From contig CAMBNY010000027.1 of assembly GCA_945869165.1 (NCBI GenBank), positions 1 through 36,629 of the forward strand: a stretch of DNA of 36,629 nt, read 5' to 3'. The stretch comes from Comamonas sp. lk. Its GTDB lineage: Bacteria > Pseudomonadota > Gammaproteobacteria > Burkholderiales > Burkholderiaceae_C. Every line of letters begins with the position of its first letter. Position 1 is the stretch's first letter. Both the position numbers and the translations under genes were made by a program. The notes below the pieces were generated by a model. It saw nothing but the letters and a program-made list of their open reading frames with translations, did not search any database and was not told the DNA's origin. Below, piece after piece: positions 16,811-23,851 of this stretch.

Positions 16811-18217
16811 TTATAGGTTTGGCGAGAGCCAGCCAAAGCGCCTTGCATCGGCAAGGGTTTTATTCAAGGCAAGGCGGATCAAGCCCATCATTTCATCGAT
16901 CTGGGCACGCGTAATGGTCAGGGGCGGCGCAATAATCATGCGGTCGCCTACGGCGCGCATGATCAGGCCGTTGGCAAAGCAATGTCCGCGGCACACCATG
17001 CCCACCGATAGCTCGGCGGGAAATACGGTGCGGGAGGCCTTGTCCTTGACCAGTACCAGCCCGGCCATCAGCCCGCAGGTCTCGGCCTCGCCCACTAAGG
17101 GATGATCGAGAAGCGTAGCAAACTGCGCCGCCAAATAGGGGCCCACATCGTCGCGCACCCGGCCCACCAGGTTTTCGCTTTCCATGATGTCCAGGTTCGC
17201 CAACGCTACCGCGCAGGCCACCGGATGGCCGCTGTAGGTGTAGCCGTGGTTGAACTCGCCGCCCTGCTCTATCAAGACCTTGGCCACGCGGTCGCCCACC
17301 ATCACGCCACCCAAAGGGATGTAGCCGCTGGTCACCGCTTTGGCAAACGTAATCAGATCGGGCCGGTAGCCAAATTTTTCATAAGCAAACCAATGCCCCA
17401 AGCGGCCGAAAGCGCAAATCACTTCGTCGCTGATCAGCAAGATGCCGTACTTGTCCACAATGCGCTGAATCTCGGGCCAATAACTGGCGGGCGGGATGAT
17501 GACGCCACCGGCACCCTGCACCGGCTCAGCAATAAACGCCGCCACTTTGTGCGCACCCAGGGCCAAGATGCGCTCTTCCAGCCATCCAGCGGCACGGATA
17601 CCAAAATCATGCGCCGACTCGCCGGGCTGTGCGTTCTCGAAAAAATAGGGCTGACCGATATGGCTGATATTAGGAATGGGCAAGTCGCCTTGCGCGTGCA
17701 TGCCGCTCATACCGCCCAAAGACGCGCCAGCCATGGTGCTGCCGTGGTAAGCGTTAGTGCGGCTGATGATGATTTTGCGCTCGGACTGGCCCAGCAAATC
17801 CCAGTAGCGGCGCACCATGCGCACATTGGAGTCATTGCTCTCGCTGCCGCTGGAAGAATAAAACACATGCTCAAAACTACGCCCACCCACCGTGGGCGCT
17901 AGCGAGGCCAAGCGCGCCGCCAGCGTGGCCGCAGGCACGTTGGTGGTTTGGAAAAAACTGTTGTAGTAAGGCAGCTTGAGCATTTGCGCGTGCGCAGCAT
18001 CGGCCAATTCTTTACGGCCATAGCCCACGTTCACGCACCACAGGCCGCTCATCGCGTCCAGCACACGGTTGCCTTCGGAGTCCCACACATAAATATCTTT
18101 AGCCTCGGTCATCACGCGCGCACCGCGCGCATTGAGGTCTTTGAAATCAGTAAAGGGATGCAAAAAATGCGCGCTATCGAGGGCTTGGATATGACTGGTA
18201 TCGACAATGGAATTCAT
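16811..18217 (-). CDS. Class III aminotransferase, putrescine-pyruvate type (SpuC-like)
   Basis: This 468-residue pyridoxal-phosphate enzyme belongs to the omega-aminotransferase family. The co-factor segment YSSSGSESND, the DEVICAFGRLG block with the PLP-ring Asp, and the catalytic Lys near residue 290 in ITFAKAVTSGYIPLGG are all present. Close relatives move the amino group of putrescine, cadaverine or spermidine to pyruvate, giving 4-aminobutanal and alanine. Its place between puuA-like and polyamine transport genes supports that role. The ATG at 18217 is preferred over an in-frame TTG at 18235 because GGAAG lies 7 bases before it. Beta-alanine or other omega-amino acids remain possible substrates. 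Confidence 0.88.
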   Translation of the reverse strand: MNSIVDTSHIQALDSAHFLHPFTDFKDLNARGARVMTEAKDIYVWDSEGNRVLDAMSGLWCVNVGYGRKELADAAHAQMLKLPYYNSFFQTTNVPAATLAARLASLAPTVGGRSFEHVFYSSSGSESNDSNVRMVRRYWDLLGQSERKIIISRTNAYHGSTMAGASLGGMSGMHAQGDLPIPNISHIGQPYFFENAQPGESAHDFGIRAAGWLEERILALGAHKVAAFIAEPVQGAGGVIIPPASYWPEIQRIVDKYGILLISDEVICAFGRLGHWFAYEKFGYRPDLITFAKAVTSGYIPLGGVMVGDRVAKVLIEQGGEFNHGYTYSGHPVACAVALANLDIMESENLVGRVRDDVGPYLAAQFATLLDHPLVGEAETCGLMAGLVLVKDKASRTVFPAELSVGMVCRGHCFANGLIMRAVGDRMIIAPPLTITRAQIDEMMGLIRLALNKTLADARRFGWLSPNL

Positions 18218-18290
18218 GACAGCTTCCGTAGACAAGACAAGGTTGTATCAGTAAAAAATGAGCGGCAGCGGCATTTGAGCAGACTGCGCG

Positions 18291-19658
18291 CTACACGTGC
18301 AAGAGCAAATGCTCGCGCTCCCAGGGCGAAATCACTTTCATGAACTCTTCGAATTCCAGTTCTTTGATTTCGGAGTACACCGTGATGAACTCTTTGCCCA
18401 GTACCTCGTGCAAATCCGATTCGCGGCGCAACCAGTCCAGCGCCTCGCCCAGGCTGCGCGGCAGCGCGTAAGGAGACAAATAGGCATCGCCCTTCATCTC
18501 GGGTTTGGGGGCAATTTTGTTCTTGATGCCCAGGTAACCGCAAGCCAGGGTCATGGCCATAGCGACATAGGGGTTGGCGTCCGAGCCGATCACCCGGTTT
18601 TCCACCCGGCGCGCCGAGGGTTCGGAAATGGGGGAGCGTATGCCCACCGAGCGGTTGTCATAACCCCATTCGATATTGATGGGCGCTGCCGAATGGCGGG
18701 TTAGGCGGCGGTAGCTATTCACATAGGGTGCCACCAAAGCCATGGCCGCAGGGATATAGCGCTGCAAGCCGCCGATGTAATGCATAAACATGTCGGAGGC
18801 GCTGCCATCTTCTTTGCTGAACACGTTTTTACCGGTTTGCACATCCACCAAACTCTGGTGCACGTGCATGGCACTACCCGGCTCACCGGCAATGGGTTTG
18901 GCCATGAAGGTGGCGTACATATCGTGGCGCAATGCCGCTTCGCGCACCGTACGTTTAAAGAAAAACACCTCGTCGGCCAGGCCCAGAGGCTCGTTATGGA
19001 AAAAATTAATTTCCATTTGTCCAGCGCCTACTTCGTGGATCAAGGTATCGACATTGAGCTCCATCTTCTCGCAGTAATCGTAAATTTCTTCAAACAGCGG
19101 ATCGAACTCATTGACCGCGTCGATGCTGTAGGCCTGGCGCGAGGTTTCAGCGCGGCCGCTGCGGCCAATGGGCGCTTTGAGCAAGGTATTGGGGTCGGTG
19201 TTGCGCGCGGTCAGGTAAAACTCCAGTTCCGGCGCCACGATCGGTTTGAGCCCTTCGGCGGCAAACAACTCACACACTTTGCGCAGCACGCTGCGCGGTG
19301 CAAAAGGCACTAACTTGCCCTGGTGGTCAAAGCAGTCATGAATCACCTGGGCTGTCGGGTCGGTCGCCCAGGGAACGATGCGCACGGTGGAAGGGTCGGG
19401 CCGCAACTGCATGTCGCGGTCGGTGGGTTCGATCACGTCGTAATAGGGCCCGCTTTCCGGAAATTCGCCGGTCACGCCCATCGCAACAATGGCTTGCGGC
19501 AGGCGCATACCCCGGTCTTCGGTGAATTTGGCTCGGGGCAAAATTTTGCCGCGCGCCACGCCGGTTAAATCAGGTACCAAGCATTCGACTTCAGTCACGC
19601 GGCGCTCGTTGAGCCACTGCTCCAGGTCATTGAAAGTCATATTTTTCGGTTCGGACAT
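18291..19658 (-). CDS. puuA: Gamma-glutamylpolyamine synthetase (glutamine synthetase-like, PuuA family)
   Basis: This 455-residue protein has the glutamine synthetase fold: an N-terminal beta-grasp domain with ECLVPDLTGVARGKILP, then the catalytic domain with ELEFYL, GAGQMEINF (metal-binding Glu residues) and the ATP-binding GSAMHVHQSL. The pattern VGIRSP and EPSARRVENR matches the glutamate-binding Arg region. The short N-terminus and the polyamine setting point to PuuA/SpuI, which ligates glutamate to putrescine at the expense of ATP, rather than to housekeeping GlnA. GGAGG lies 9 bases before the ATG at 19658; an earlier in-frame start at 19691 has no such site. The oxidase gene just upstream would act on its product. 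Confidence 0.88.
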   Translation of the reverse strand: MSEPKNMTFNDLEQWLNERRVTEVECLVPDLTGVARGKILPRAKFTEDRGMRLPQAIVAMGVTGEFPESGPYYDVIEPTDRDMQLRPDPSTVRIVPWATDPTAQVIHDCFDHQGKLVPFAPRSVLRKVCELFAAEGLKPIVAPELEFYLTARNTDPNTLLKAPIGRSGRAETSRQAYSIDAVNEFDPLFEEIYDYCEKMELNVDTLIHEVGAGQMEINFFHNEPLGLADEVFFFKRTVREAALRHDMYATFMAKPIAGEPGSAMHVHQSLVDVQTGKNVFSKEDGSASDMFMHYIGGLQRYIPAAMALVAPYVNSYRRLTRHSAAPINIEWGYDNRSVGIRSPISEPSARRVENRVIGSDANPYVAMAMTLACGYLGIKNKIAPKPEMKGDAYLSPYALPRSLGEALDWLRRESDLHEVLGKEFITVYSEIKELEFEEFMKVISPWEREHLLLHV

Positions 19659-19748
19659 GGTGTTTTGCCTCCGCTGCGGGCGAGCCTGCAAGGCCAGCCT
19701 GGCGCTCTATCGTTATGGGCACCTATTTTGCACCGGTTTGGCAGAGCC

Positions 19749-21056
19749 TTATAAATAGTCCTTAATGCGGTGGTACAGCATGCCCAGCACCAGACTGGGG
19801 GCGCGCAGCAAGGCGCCGCCGGGGAAATCCCGATGTTGCAGGCGGGAAAACAATTCAAAACGCGCGGCCTCACCGGCCATAGCCTGCGCCACCAGTTGCC
19901 CGGCCAGACCCGTCAGCGCCACGCCGTGACCGCTAAAGCCTTGCAAGTAATAGACGTTTTTGCCCACGCGACCGAAATCCGGTGCGCGGTTCATGCTGAT
20001 ATCGACAAAGCCGCCCCAGGTAAATTCAATCGGTGTACCGCGCAACTGCGGGAATACCGTAGCCATGCGCTCTGCCATGCGCTGCTGCAAACGCGCCGGT
20101 GTGCGGCTGGAATAACTGACGCGCCCGCCAAACAGCAATCGCGCATCCTGGCTGAAGCGGAAATAGTCCAGCACCACATTGTTGTCACAAGCCGCCGCGC
20201 CACTGGGAATCAGGCGCTGCACCAGGGCTGGGTCCAAACGTTCCGTGGCCACGATATAGGTGCCCACCGGCATGACGCGCGCCGCAATTGAGGGCGCCAG
20301 CTGCGGCCCGAAGGCGGGCAAAGTGCAATTACCCGCTAGCAACGCGTAGCGCGCACGCACTTGCCCGTGTTCGGTGCGCAAGCATACGCCCGCATCTTGC
20401 GTGATGGATAGGGCCGCTGTGTTTTCATAAATCTGCACGCCCATGCCTAGCGCCGCTTGCGCCAGGCCGAGTCCATATTTCAATGGATGCAAATGACCGG
20501 AACGCGTTTCGTAAGCGCTGGCGACATAGCGTGGGCTGTCGATGAAACTACGCACCGCAGCCCCATGCGCACGCACAGTGGCCAGCCCGTAGCTTTTCTC
20601 CATGGCGTCCATTTCGGCGTCCAGTGCCGTCGCCTTGCGCACCGAATCGGCAACATACAAATAGCCATTTTTACGCTCACAGTCGATACCAAACTGTGCG
20701 ATGCGCTGATCAATCAGATCAATCGCTTCCAGGGACATATCCCAAGCCTGGCGCGCTGCGCCTAGGCCCAACTGTTGCTCGAACACCTGCTGTCCGCTGG
20801 CAAAGCCGACGATGACCTGCCCGCCATTGCGACCCGAGGCGCCGCTGCACACGCGATCAGCCTCCACAACCGCGACCTTAAAGCCGCGCTGTGCCAGCTC
20901 TATAGCCGCCGACAGTCCAGCAAAGCCAGCGCCCACTACCACCACATCGGTCTTTACCTCCCCATTCAGCGAGGGCTGCAGCGCTGCCCGCGTCACGCTA
21001 GCTTCGTAATAACTCTGGCGCTTGAGCAAAGCGTCCGATTGGAGTAGAGCAACCAT
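19749..21056 (-). CDS. puuB: FAD-dependent amine oxidoreductase, gamma-glutamylputrescine oxidase type (PuuB-like)
   Basis: This 435-residue flavoprotein of the DAO (D-amino-acid oxidase-like) superfamily has the dinucleotide fold VVVVGAGFAGLSAAIEL at about residue 40, then an Glu and the segment CSGASGRNGGQVIVG. Close to the C-terminus YYLQGFSGHGVALTGLAG is the second FAD contact typical of PuuB and related oxidases. In the Puu pathway it oxidises gamma-glutamylputrescine to the aldehyde. The ATG at 21056 is preferred over an in-frame TTG at 21065. It lies 90 bases upstream of puuA and 45 bases after the agmatinase gene. No PuuC aldehyde dehydrogenase or PuuD hydrolase lies nearby. Confidence 0.85.
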   Translation of the reverse strand: MVALLQSDALLKRQSYYEASVTRAALQPSLNGEVKTDVVVVGAGFAGLSAAIELAQRGFKVAVVEADRVCSGASGRNGGQVIVGFASGQQVFEQQLGLGAARQAWDMSLEAIDLIDQRIAQFGIDCERKNGYLYVADSVRKATALDAEMDAMEKSYGLATVRAHGAAVRSFIDSPRYVASAYETRSGHLHPLKYGLGLAQAALGMGVQIYENTAALSITQDAGVCLRTEHGQVRARYALLAGNCTLPAFGPQLAPSIAARVMPVGTYIVATERLDPALVQRLIPSGAAACDNNVVLDYFRFSQDARLLFGGRVSYSSRTPARLQQRMAERMATVFPQLRGTPIEFTWGGFVDISMNRAPDFGRVGKNVYYLQGFSGHGVALTGLAGQLVAQAMAGEAARFELFSRLQHRDFPGGALLRAPSLVLGMLYHRIKDYL

Positions 21057-21101
21057 AGGTCTCAATGCATGCTGTGTGGAACGGCTAGGGCGCAGTCGAA
21101 G

Positions 21102-22022
21102 TCAGGGTGCATTTTTGGCAATTTGTCCGCATAAATAAGTCCAGACCATGGTGGCCGCCGCATGGCTGGTCAGTTCGGCATGGTCATAAGCCGGTGCCAC
21201 TTCCACGCAGTCCATAGCCACGCAGTTCAATGGCGCCAAAGCCTCCAGCCAAGTCATCAATTGGCTACTGCTCATGCCACCGGGCTCGGGGGTCCCTGTG
21301 CCCGGCGCAAATGCAGGGTCAAGACAATCGATATCCAAGGTAAGGTAGACCGGCATGGCGCCGATTCGATCGCGCACCTGAGCAATGCAATCTTGCAGCC
21401 CTGCGCCGTCCAAACCGCGCATCGAACGGGCATCAAAAATCAGACCGCCTTGGTCCGCCACATAGGTGCGCGCAGCCCTTTCGCCGCCCGAACGCAGGCC
21501 AATTTGCACGGTGTGCGGCGCACTGACCAGACCTTCTTGGATGGCCTCATAGGTCCAAGTTCCGTGACCCGAGGCCTCGCCAAAATGATCCGTCCAGGTA
21601 TCGCAATGGGCATCAAAGTGCACCAAGGCTAGTTGACCAAAGCGCGCTTTAGCCGCACGCAACAAAGCTAAGGTGACCGAATGGTCACCGCCCAGGAAAA
21701 CGCAATGGTGCTGCGCCATCAGCGCGCTAGCCTGCAATTCAATGCGGCGACGCACTTCATCGAGGGCACTTGCGTTAGGTAGCGCCATATCGCCAGCATC
21801 GCCCAAAAATCCCAGCGGTGAAACCTCAAAATAGGGATGAATGCCATCACACAGCATTAAGCTGGCACGGCGGATTTCCTGCGGCCCGAAGCGCGCCCCC
21901 GGGCGGTTGGTAACGGCGCCGTCAAAAGGAATGCCTGCAATGGCAAAAGGCTGCTCTGTCAGTTCATCGCTGGCCAAAAACCGATTGCTATTGCTCGCGT
22001 AGGCAAAGGTAGTGGTACGCAT
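21102..22022 (-). CDS. speB: Agmatinase / ureohydrolase family protein
   Basis: This 306-residue enzyme of the arginase-agmatinase family hydrolyses a guanidino compound to urea and an amine. All six manganese ligands are visible: H114 in GGDHS, D137, H139 and D141 in HFDAHCD, and D230 and D232 in LTLDIDCLDP. The length and the N-terminal GIPFDGAVTNRPGARFGP block match agmatinases, which yield putrescine. Guanidinobutyrase or guanidinopropionase activity cannot be excluded, because all share this fold. GGAGG lies about 6 bases before the ATG. It is the first gene of the polyamine run and divergent from a DMT transporter, with only 56 bases between the two 5' ends. Confidence 0.87.
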   Translation of the reverse strand: MRTTTFAYASNSNRFLASDELTEQPFAIAGIPFDGAVTNRPGARFGPQEIRRASLMLCDGIHPYFEVSPLGFLGDAGDMALPNASALDEVRRRIELQASALMAQHHCVFLGGDHSVTLALLRAAKARFGQLALVHFDAHCDTWTDHFGEASGHGTWTYEAIQEGLVSAPHTVQIGLRSGGERAARTYVADQGGLIFDARSMRGLDGAGLQDCIAQVRDRIGAMPVYLTLDIDCLDPAFAPGTGTPEPGGMSSSQLMTWLEALAPLNCVAMDCVEVAPAYDHAELTSHAAATMVWTYLCGQIAKNAP

Positions 22023-22078
22023 CGTGTAACCTCCAAGGCTGTCATGGTAACCCTTTCATACTTACGAGGTGATCACCC
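22023..22078. promoter_or_regulatory. Short divergent control region with perfect palindrome
   Basis: Only 56 bases separate the agmatinase start (-) from the leader ORF start (+). They contain both Shine-Dalgarno sites and the perfect 10-base palindrome GGTGATCACC at 22068-22077. Any promoter for either direction must overlap the other gene's leader. No good -35/-10 pair is obvious, so where transcription starts is unclear. Confidence 0.4.
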
Positions 22079-22129
22079 ATGGCCGATATGACGACCCCTC
22101 TTTCTACCTCCGCAATCCCGCTTTTGTGA
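22079..22129 (+). CDS. Possible 16-codon leader peptide coupled to the DMT transporter
   Basis: An ATG at 22079 is preceded by GAGGTGA at a spacing of about 6 bases, the best ribosome site in the area. It opens a 16-residue ORF (MADMTTPLSTSAIPLL) that ends at a TGA at 22127-22129. That stop overlaps the GTG at 22126 where the transporter sequence of the usual family N-terminus begins (GTGA). The layout suggests translational coupling. Alternatively the peptide and transporter could be one protein split by a single-base indel or a sequencing error, or translation could start at the GTG at 22069 in the transporter frame. Confidence 0.4.
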   Translation: MADMTTPLSTSAIPLL

Positions 22130-23082
22130 GTACCCGATTCCAAAAACCGTTGGCCTACGCCAGCCTGGCCCTGAGCATGACGCTGGTGGGCGTGTACGTG
22201 GCCATGTGCAAGCCCCTGGTAGCGGTCATTCCGGTATTTTTATTAGCCTGGATGCGCTTTGGCATTGCCGCACTGGCCATGGCATCGTGGATGAAAAAGC
22301 CCGCTGACGAAGCGCCGATCGACCGGCGTACCCGGGTATTTTTGTTTTTGGAATCTTTTTTAGGAAATTTTCTTTTTTCCATTTGCATGCTTTACGGTGT
22401 GAGCATGACCAGCACCGTGTCGGCCGGTGTGATTTTGTCGGCCATCCCGGCCACATCGGCCTTGATGGGCTGGTATTTCTTGAAAGAGAAAATGCATACG
22501 CGCATGTGGCTGGCCGTTGTACTAGCGGCCACCGGTCTGGCGCTGCTGACTCTCGCAAAAACGCCACCGCCGACGCCGGACGCCGCATCGACGCAGGCCC
22601 CCGTGAACATGCTCTTGGGCAATCTGCTGGTGTTTGGCGCGGTGCTGTGCGAATCGGCGTTTGTGGTGATCGGCAAACGCCTTTCGGCCACCATCAGCCC
22701 CAAGCGGATTGCGGCCATCATCAACCTCAACGGCTTTGCACTGTCCACCCCGATGGGCCTGTATATCGCCTGGCAATTTGACTTTACAGCCCTGAGTCTC
22801 AGCGCGTGGGGCCTGCTGGTGTTTTATGCGCTAGCCGCCAGCGTCTGGATGGTATGGCTGTGGATGACCGGGCTCAAAACGATCCCTGCCTCGCAGGCCG
22901 GTGTATTTGCGGTGATGCTGCCGCTCACTACGGCCCTGATTGGTATTTTGGGTTTTGGCGAAAGCTTTAGCGCCCTGCAAGCGCTAGCTTTTGCATTGGC
23001 CTTGCTCAGCCTGCTCTTGGCGACGCTGCCATCACGCGCAAGCCTTGGCCTGGCAACTCAATCCGAAAACAAAACGGCTTGA
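22126..23082 (+). CDS. EamA/DMT-family transporter
   Basis: This 318-residue protein has about ten predicted membrane segments in two repeats, as in EamA transporters. The first segment region, LAYASLALSMTLVGVYVAMC, is a typical opening for the family, and the second half ends SALQALAFALALLSLLLATL. A Pro/Thr/Ala-rich loop near residue 160 links the halves. The frame extends upstream to a GTG at 22069, but those 19 residues are polar and the GTG at 22126 sits exactly at the family N-terminus, overlapping the stop of a short ORF. Its divergence from the agmatinase gene hints at a role with amines or amino acids, but nothing in the sequence proves it. Confidence 0.83.
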   Translation: MSTRFQKPLAYASLALSMTLVGVYVAMCKPLVAVIPVFLLAWMRFGIAALAMASWMKKPADEAPIDRRTRVFLFLESFLGNFLFSICMLYGVSMTSTVSAGVILSAIPATSALMGWYFLKEKMHTRMWLAVVLAATGLALLTLAKTPPPTPDAASTQAPVNMLLGNLLVFGAVLCESAFVVIGKRLSATISPKRIAAIINLNGFALSTPMGLYIAWQFDFTALSLSAWGLLVFYALAASVWMVWLWMTGLKTIPASQAGVFAVMLPLTTALIGILGFGESFSALQALAFALALLSLLLATLPSRASLGLATQSENKTA

Positions 23083-23417
23083 GTATTGAAAACATCGGAC
23101 CTTACGCATCGGTCCGTGAAACGCGCGACGACCACCAAAATAGCGAAAAACCGCAGGTAAAACGTCAAAATCGCTATGCAAGAGGCGTAAAAAATAGTCG
23201 CAAATATCCGTCGTGGAGCCGGTTTTTGGCCTGCATCGAGCGATTTAAAGCCTTGATAAAGGCTTTAAAGGGCTAAAAAAACGCGAAAAATTAAGATCCC
23301 AAGAGGAAAAAATTCGGTTTTTCCCTTTGAAAGCGCTAATTTCTCCAGTAGCATCCGCATGCCCAGCATAAAGTTTATCGTTGGCAATCAACTAACCCCT
23401 TGAAGGACCTCCTCACA
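23083..23417 (+). promoter_or_regulatory. AT-rich non-coding region with several hairpins upstream of the SWIB gene
   Basis: This 335-base stretch has no convincing gene; one 65-codon reading frame crosses it but looks random. It holds three clear inverted repeats. The first is CGGACC/GGTCCG at about 23094-23114. The second is a perfect 11-base stem TTTAAAGCCTT/AAGGCTTTAAA with loop GATA at 23244-23269. The third is GGAAAAA/TTTTTCC at 23305-23324. A possible promoter for the downstream gene is TTGAAA (23327-23332), 16 bases, TAGCAT (23349-23354). None of the stems has a T-run directly after it on the plus strand, apart from the T5 that is itself part of the third stem. Confidence 0.45.
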
Positions 23418-23765
23418 ATGGCAACTGCAAAGAAAGCGCCCGCGAAAAAAGCGGCTCCCGCAAAAAAAGCAATCACTAAATCCGCACCAGCTGCAAAAAA
23501 AGCGCCGGCTAAAAAGCGCGCTGTGAACGCCGCGTTCATGAAGCCCCTGACCCCGAGCGCCGCTTTGGCTGCTGTGGTCGGCGCCAAGCCATTGGCCCGT
23601 ACTGAAGTGGTCAAGCAACTGTGGGTCTACATCAAGAAGCACAAGCTGCAAGACACCGCCAACAAGCGCAACATCAATGCCGATGCCAAGCTCAAAGACG
23701 TGTTTGGCAAAGCCCAAGTCAGCATGTTCGAAATGGCTGGCCTGATTGGCAAGCACCTTTCGTGA
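23418..23765 (+). CDS. SWIB/MDM2-domain protein with histone H1-like basic tail
   Basis: This 115-residue protein has two parts. Residues 2-35 are a Lys/Ala/Pro-rich tail with repeated AKKAPAKK-type units, like the tails of histone H1-like bacterial proteins, which bind DNA without sequence specificity. Residues 40-115 form a SWIB domain, with PLTPSAALAAVVG, LWVYIKKHKLQD and FGKAQVSMFEMAGLI. SWIB domains are best known from eukaryotic chromatin remodelling and from chlamydiae, and short SWIB proteins also occur in Burkholderiales. The protein is probably a nucleoid-associated factor. The ATG at 23418 is preceded by an AGGA-type site; an ATG at 23400 would add MKDLLT. It is a single-gene unit closed by two hairpins. 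Confidence 0.9.
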   Translation: MATAKKAPAKKAAPAKKAITKSAPAAKKAPAKKRAVNAAFMKPLTPSAALAAVVGAKPLARTEVVKQLWVYIKKHKLQDTANKRNINADAKLKDVFGKAQVSMFEMAGLIGKHLS

Positions 23766-23772
23766 TGCGAGC

Positions 23773-23792
23773 GGTGCGAAGTACTTCGCACC
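23773..23792. repeat. Perfect 20-base palindrome after the SWIB gene
   Basis: GGTGCGAAGTACTTCGCACC is its own reverse complement and starts 7 bases past the SWIB stop codon. In RNA it would fold to an 8-base stem with a GUAC loop. It has no T-run, so it is not the terminator itself, which lies 15 bases further on. It might stabilise the mRNA 3' end or be a dimeric protein site. Confidence 0.8.
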
Positions 23793-23807
23793 CTGCTCCC
23801 AAGCATG

Positions 23808-23836
23808 AAAAAGGCCGGTTTATCCGGCCTTTTTTT
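23808..23836. terminator. Bidirectional intrinsic terminator
   Basis: The arms AGGCCGG and CCGGCCT with loop TTTAT are flanked by A residues on the left and T7 on the right. It ends the SWIB transcript (+) and, reading the other way, the FAD oxidoreductase transcript (-). Confidence 0.92.
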
Positions 23837-23851
23837 ATGGGTGCAAATATC

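Noticed and set aside
19717..19732. A near-perfect sigma-54 promoter match (GGGCAC, then TTGCA at the right spacing) on the plus strand between puuB and puuA.
   Set aside because: It points into the 3' end of puuB, antisense to every gene nearby, and no plus-strand gene lies downstream. Most likely chance, though an antisense RNA cannot be excluded.
23079..23276. A 65-codon plus-strand reading frame after the DMT gene.
   Set aside because: It overlaps the DMT stop, has no recognisable domain or good ribosome site, and spans hairpins in an AT-rich non-coding stretch.
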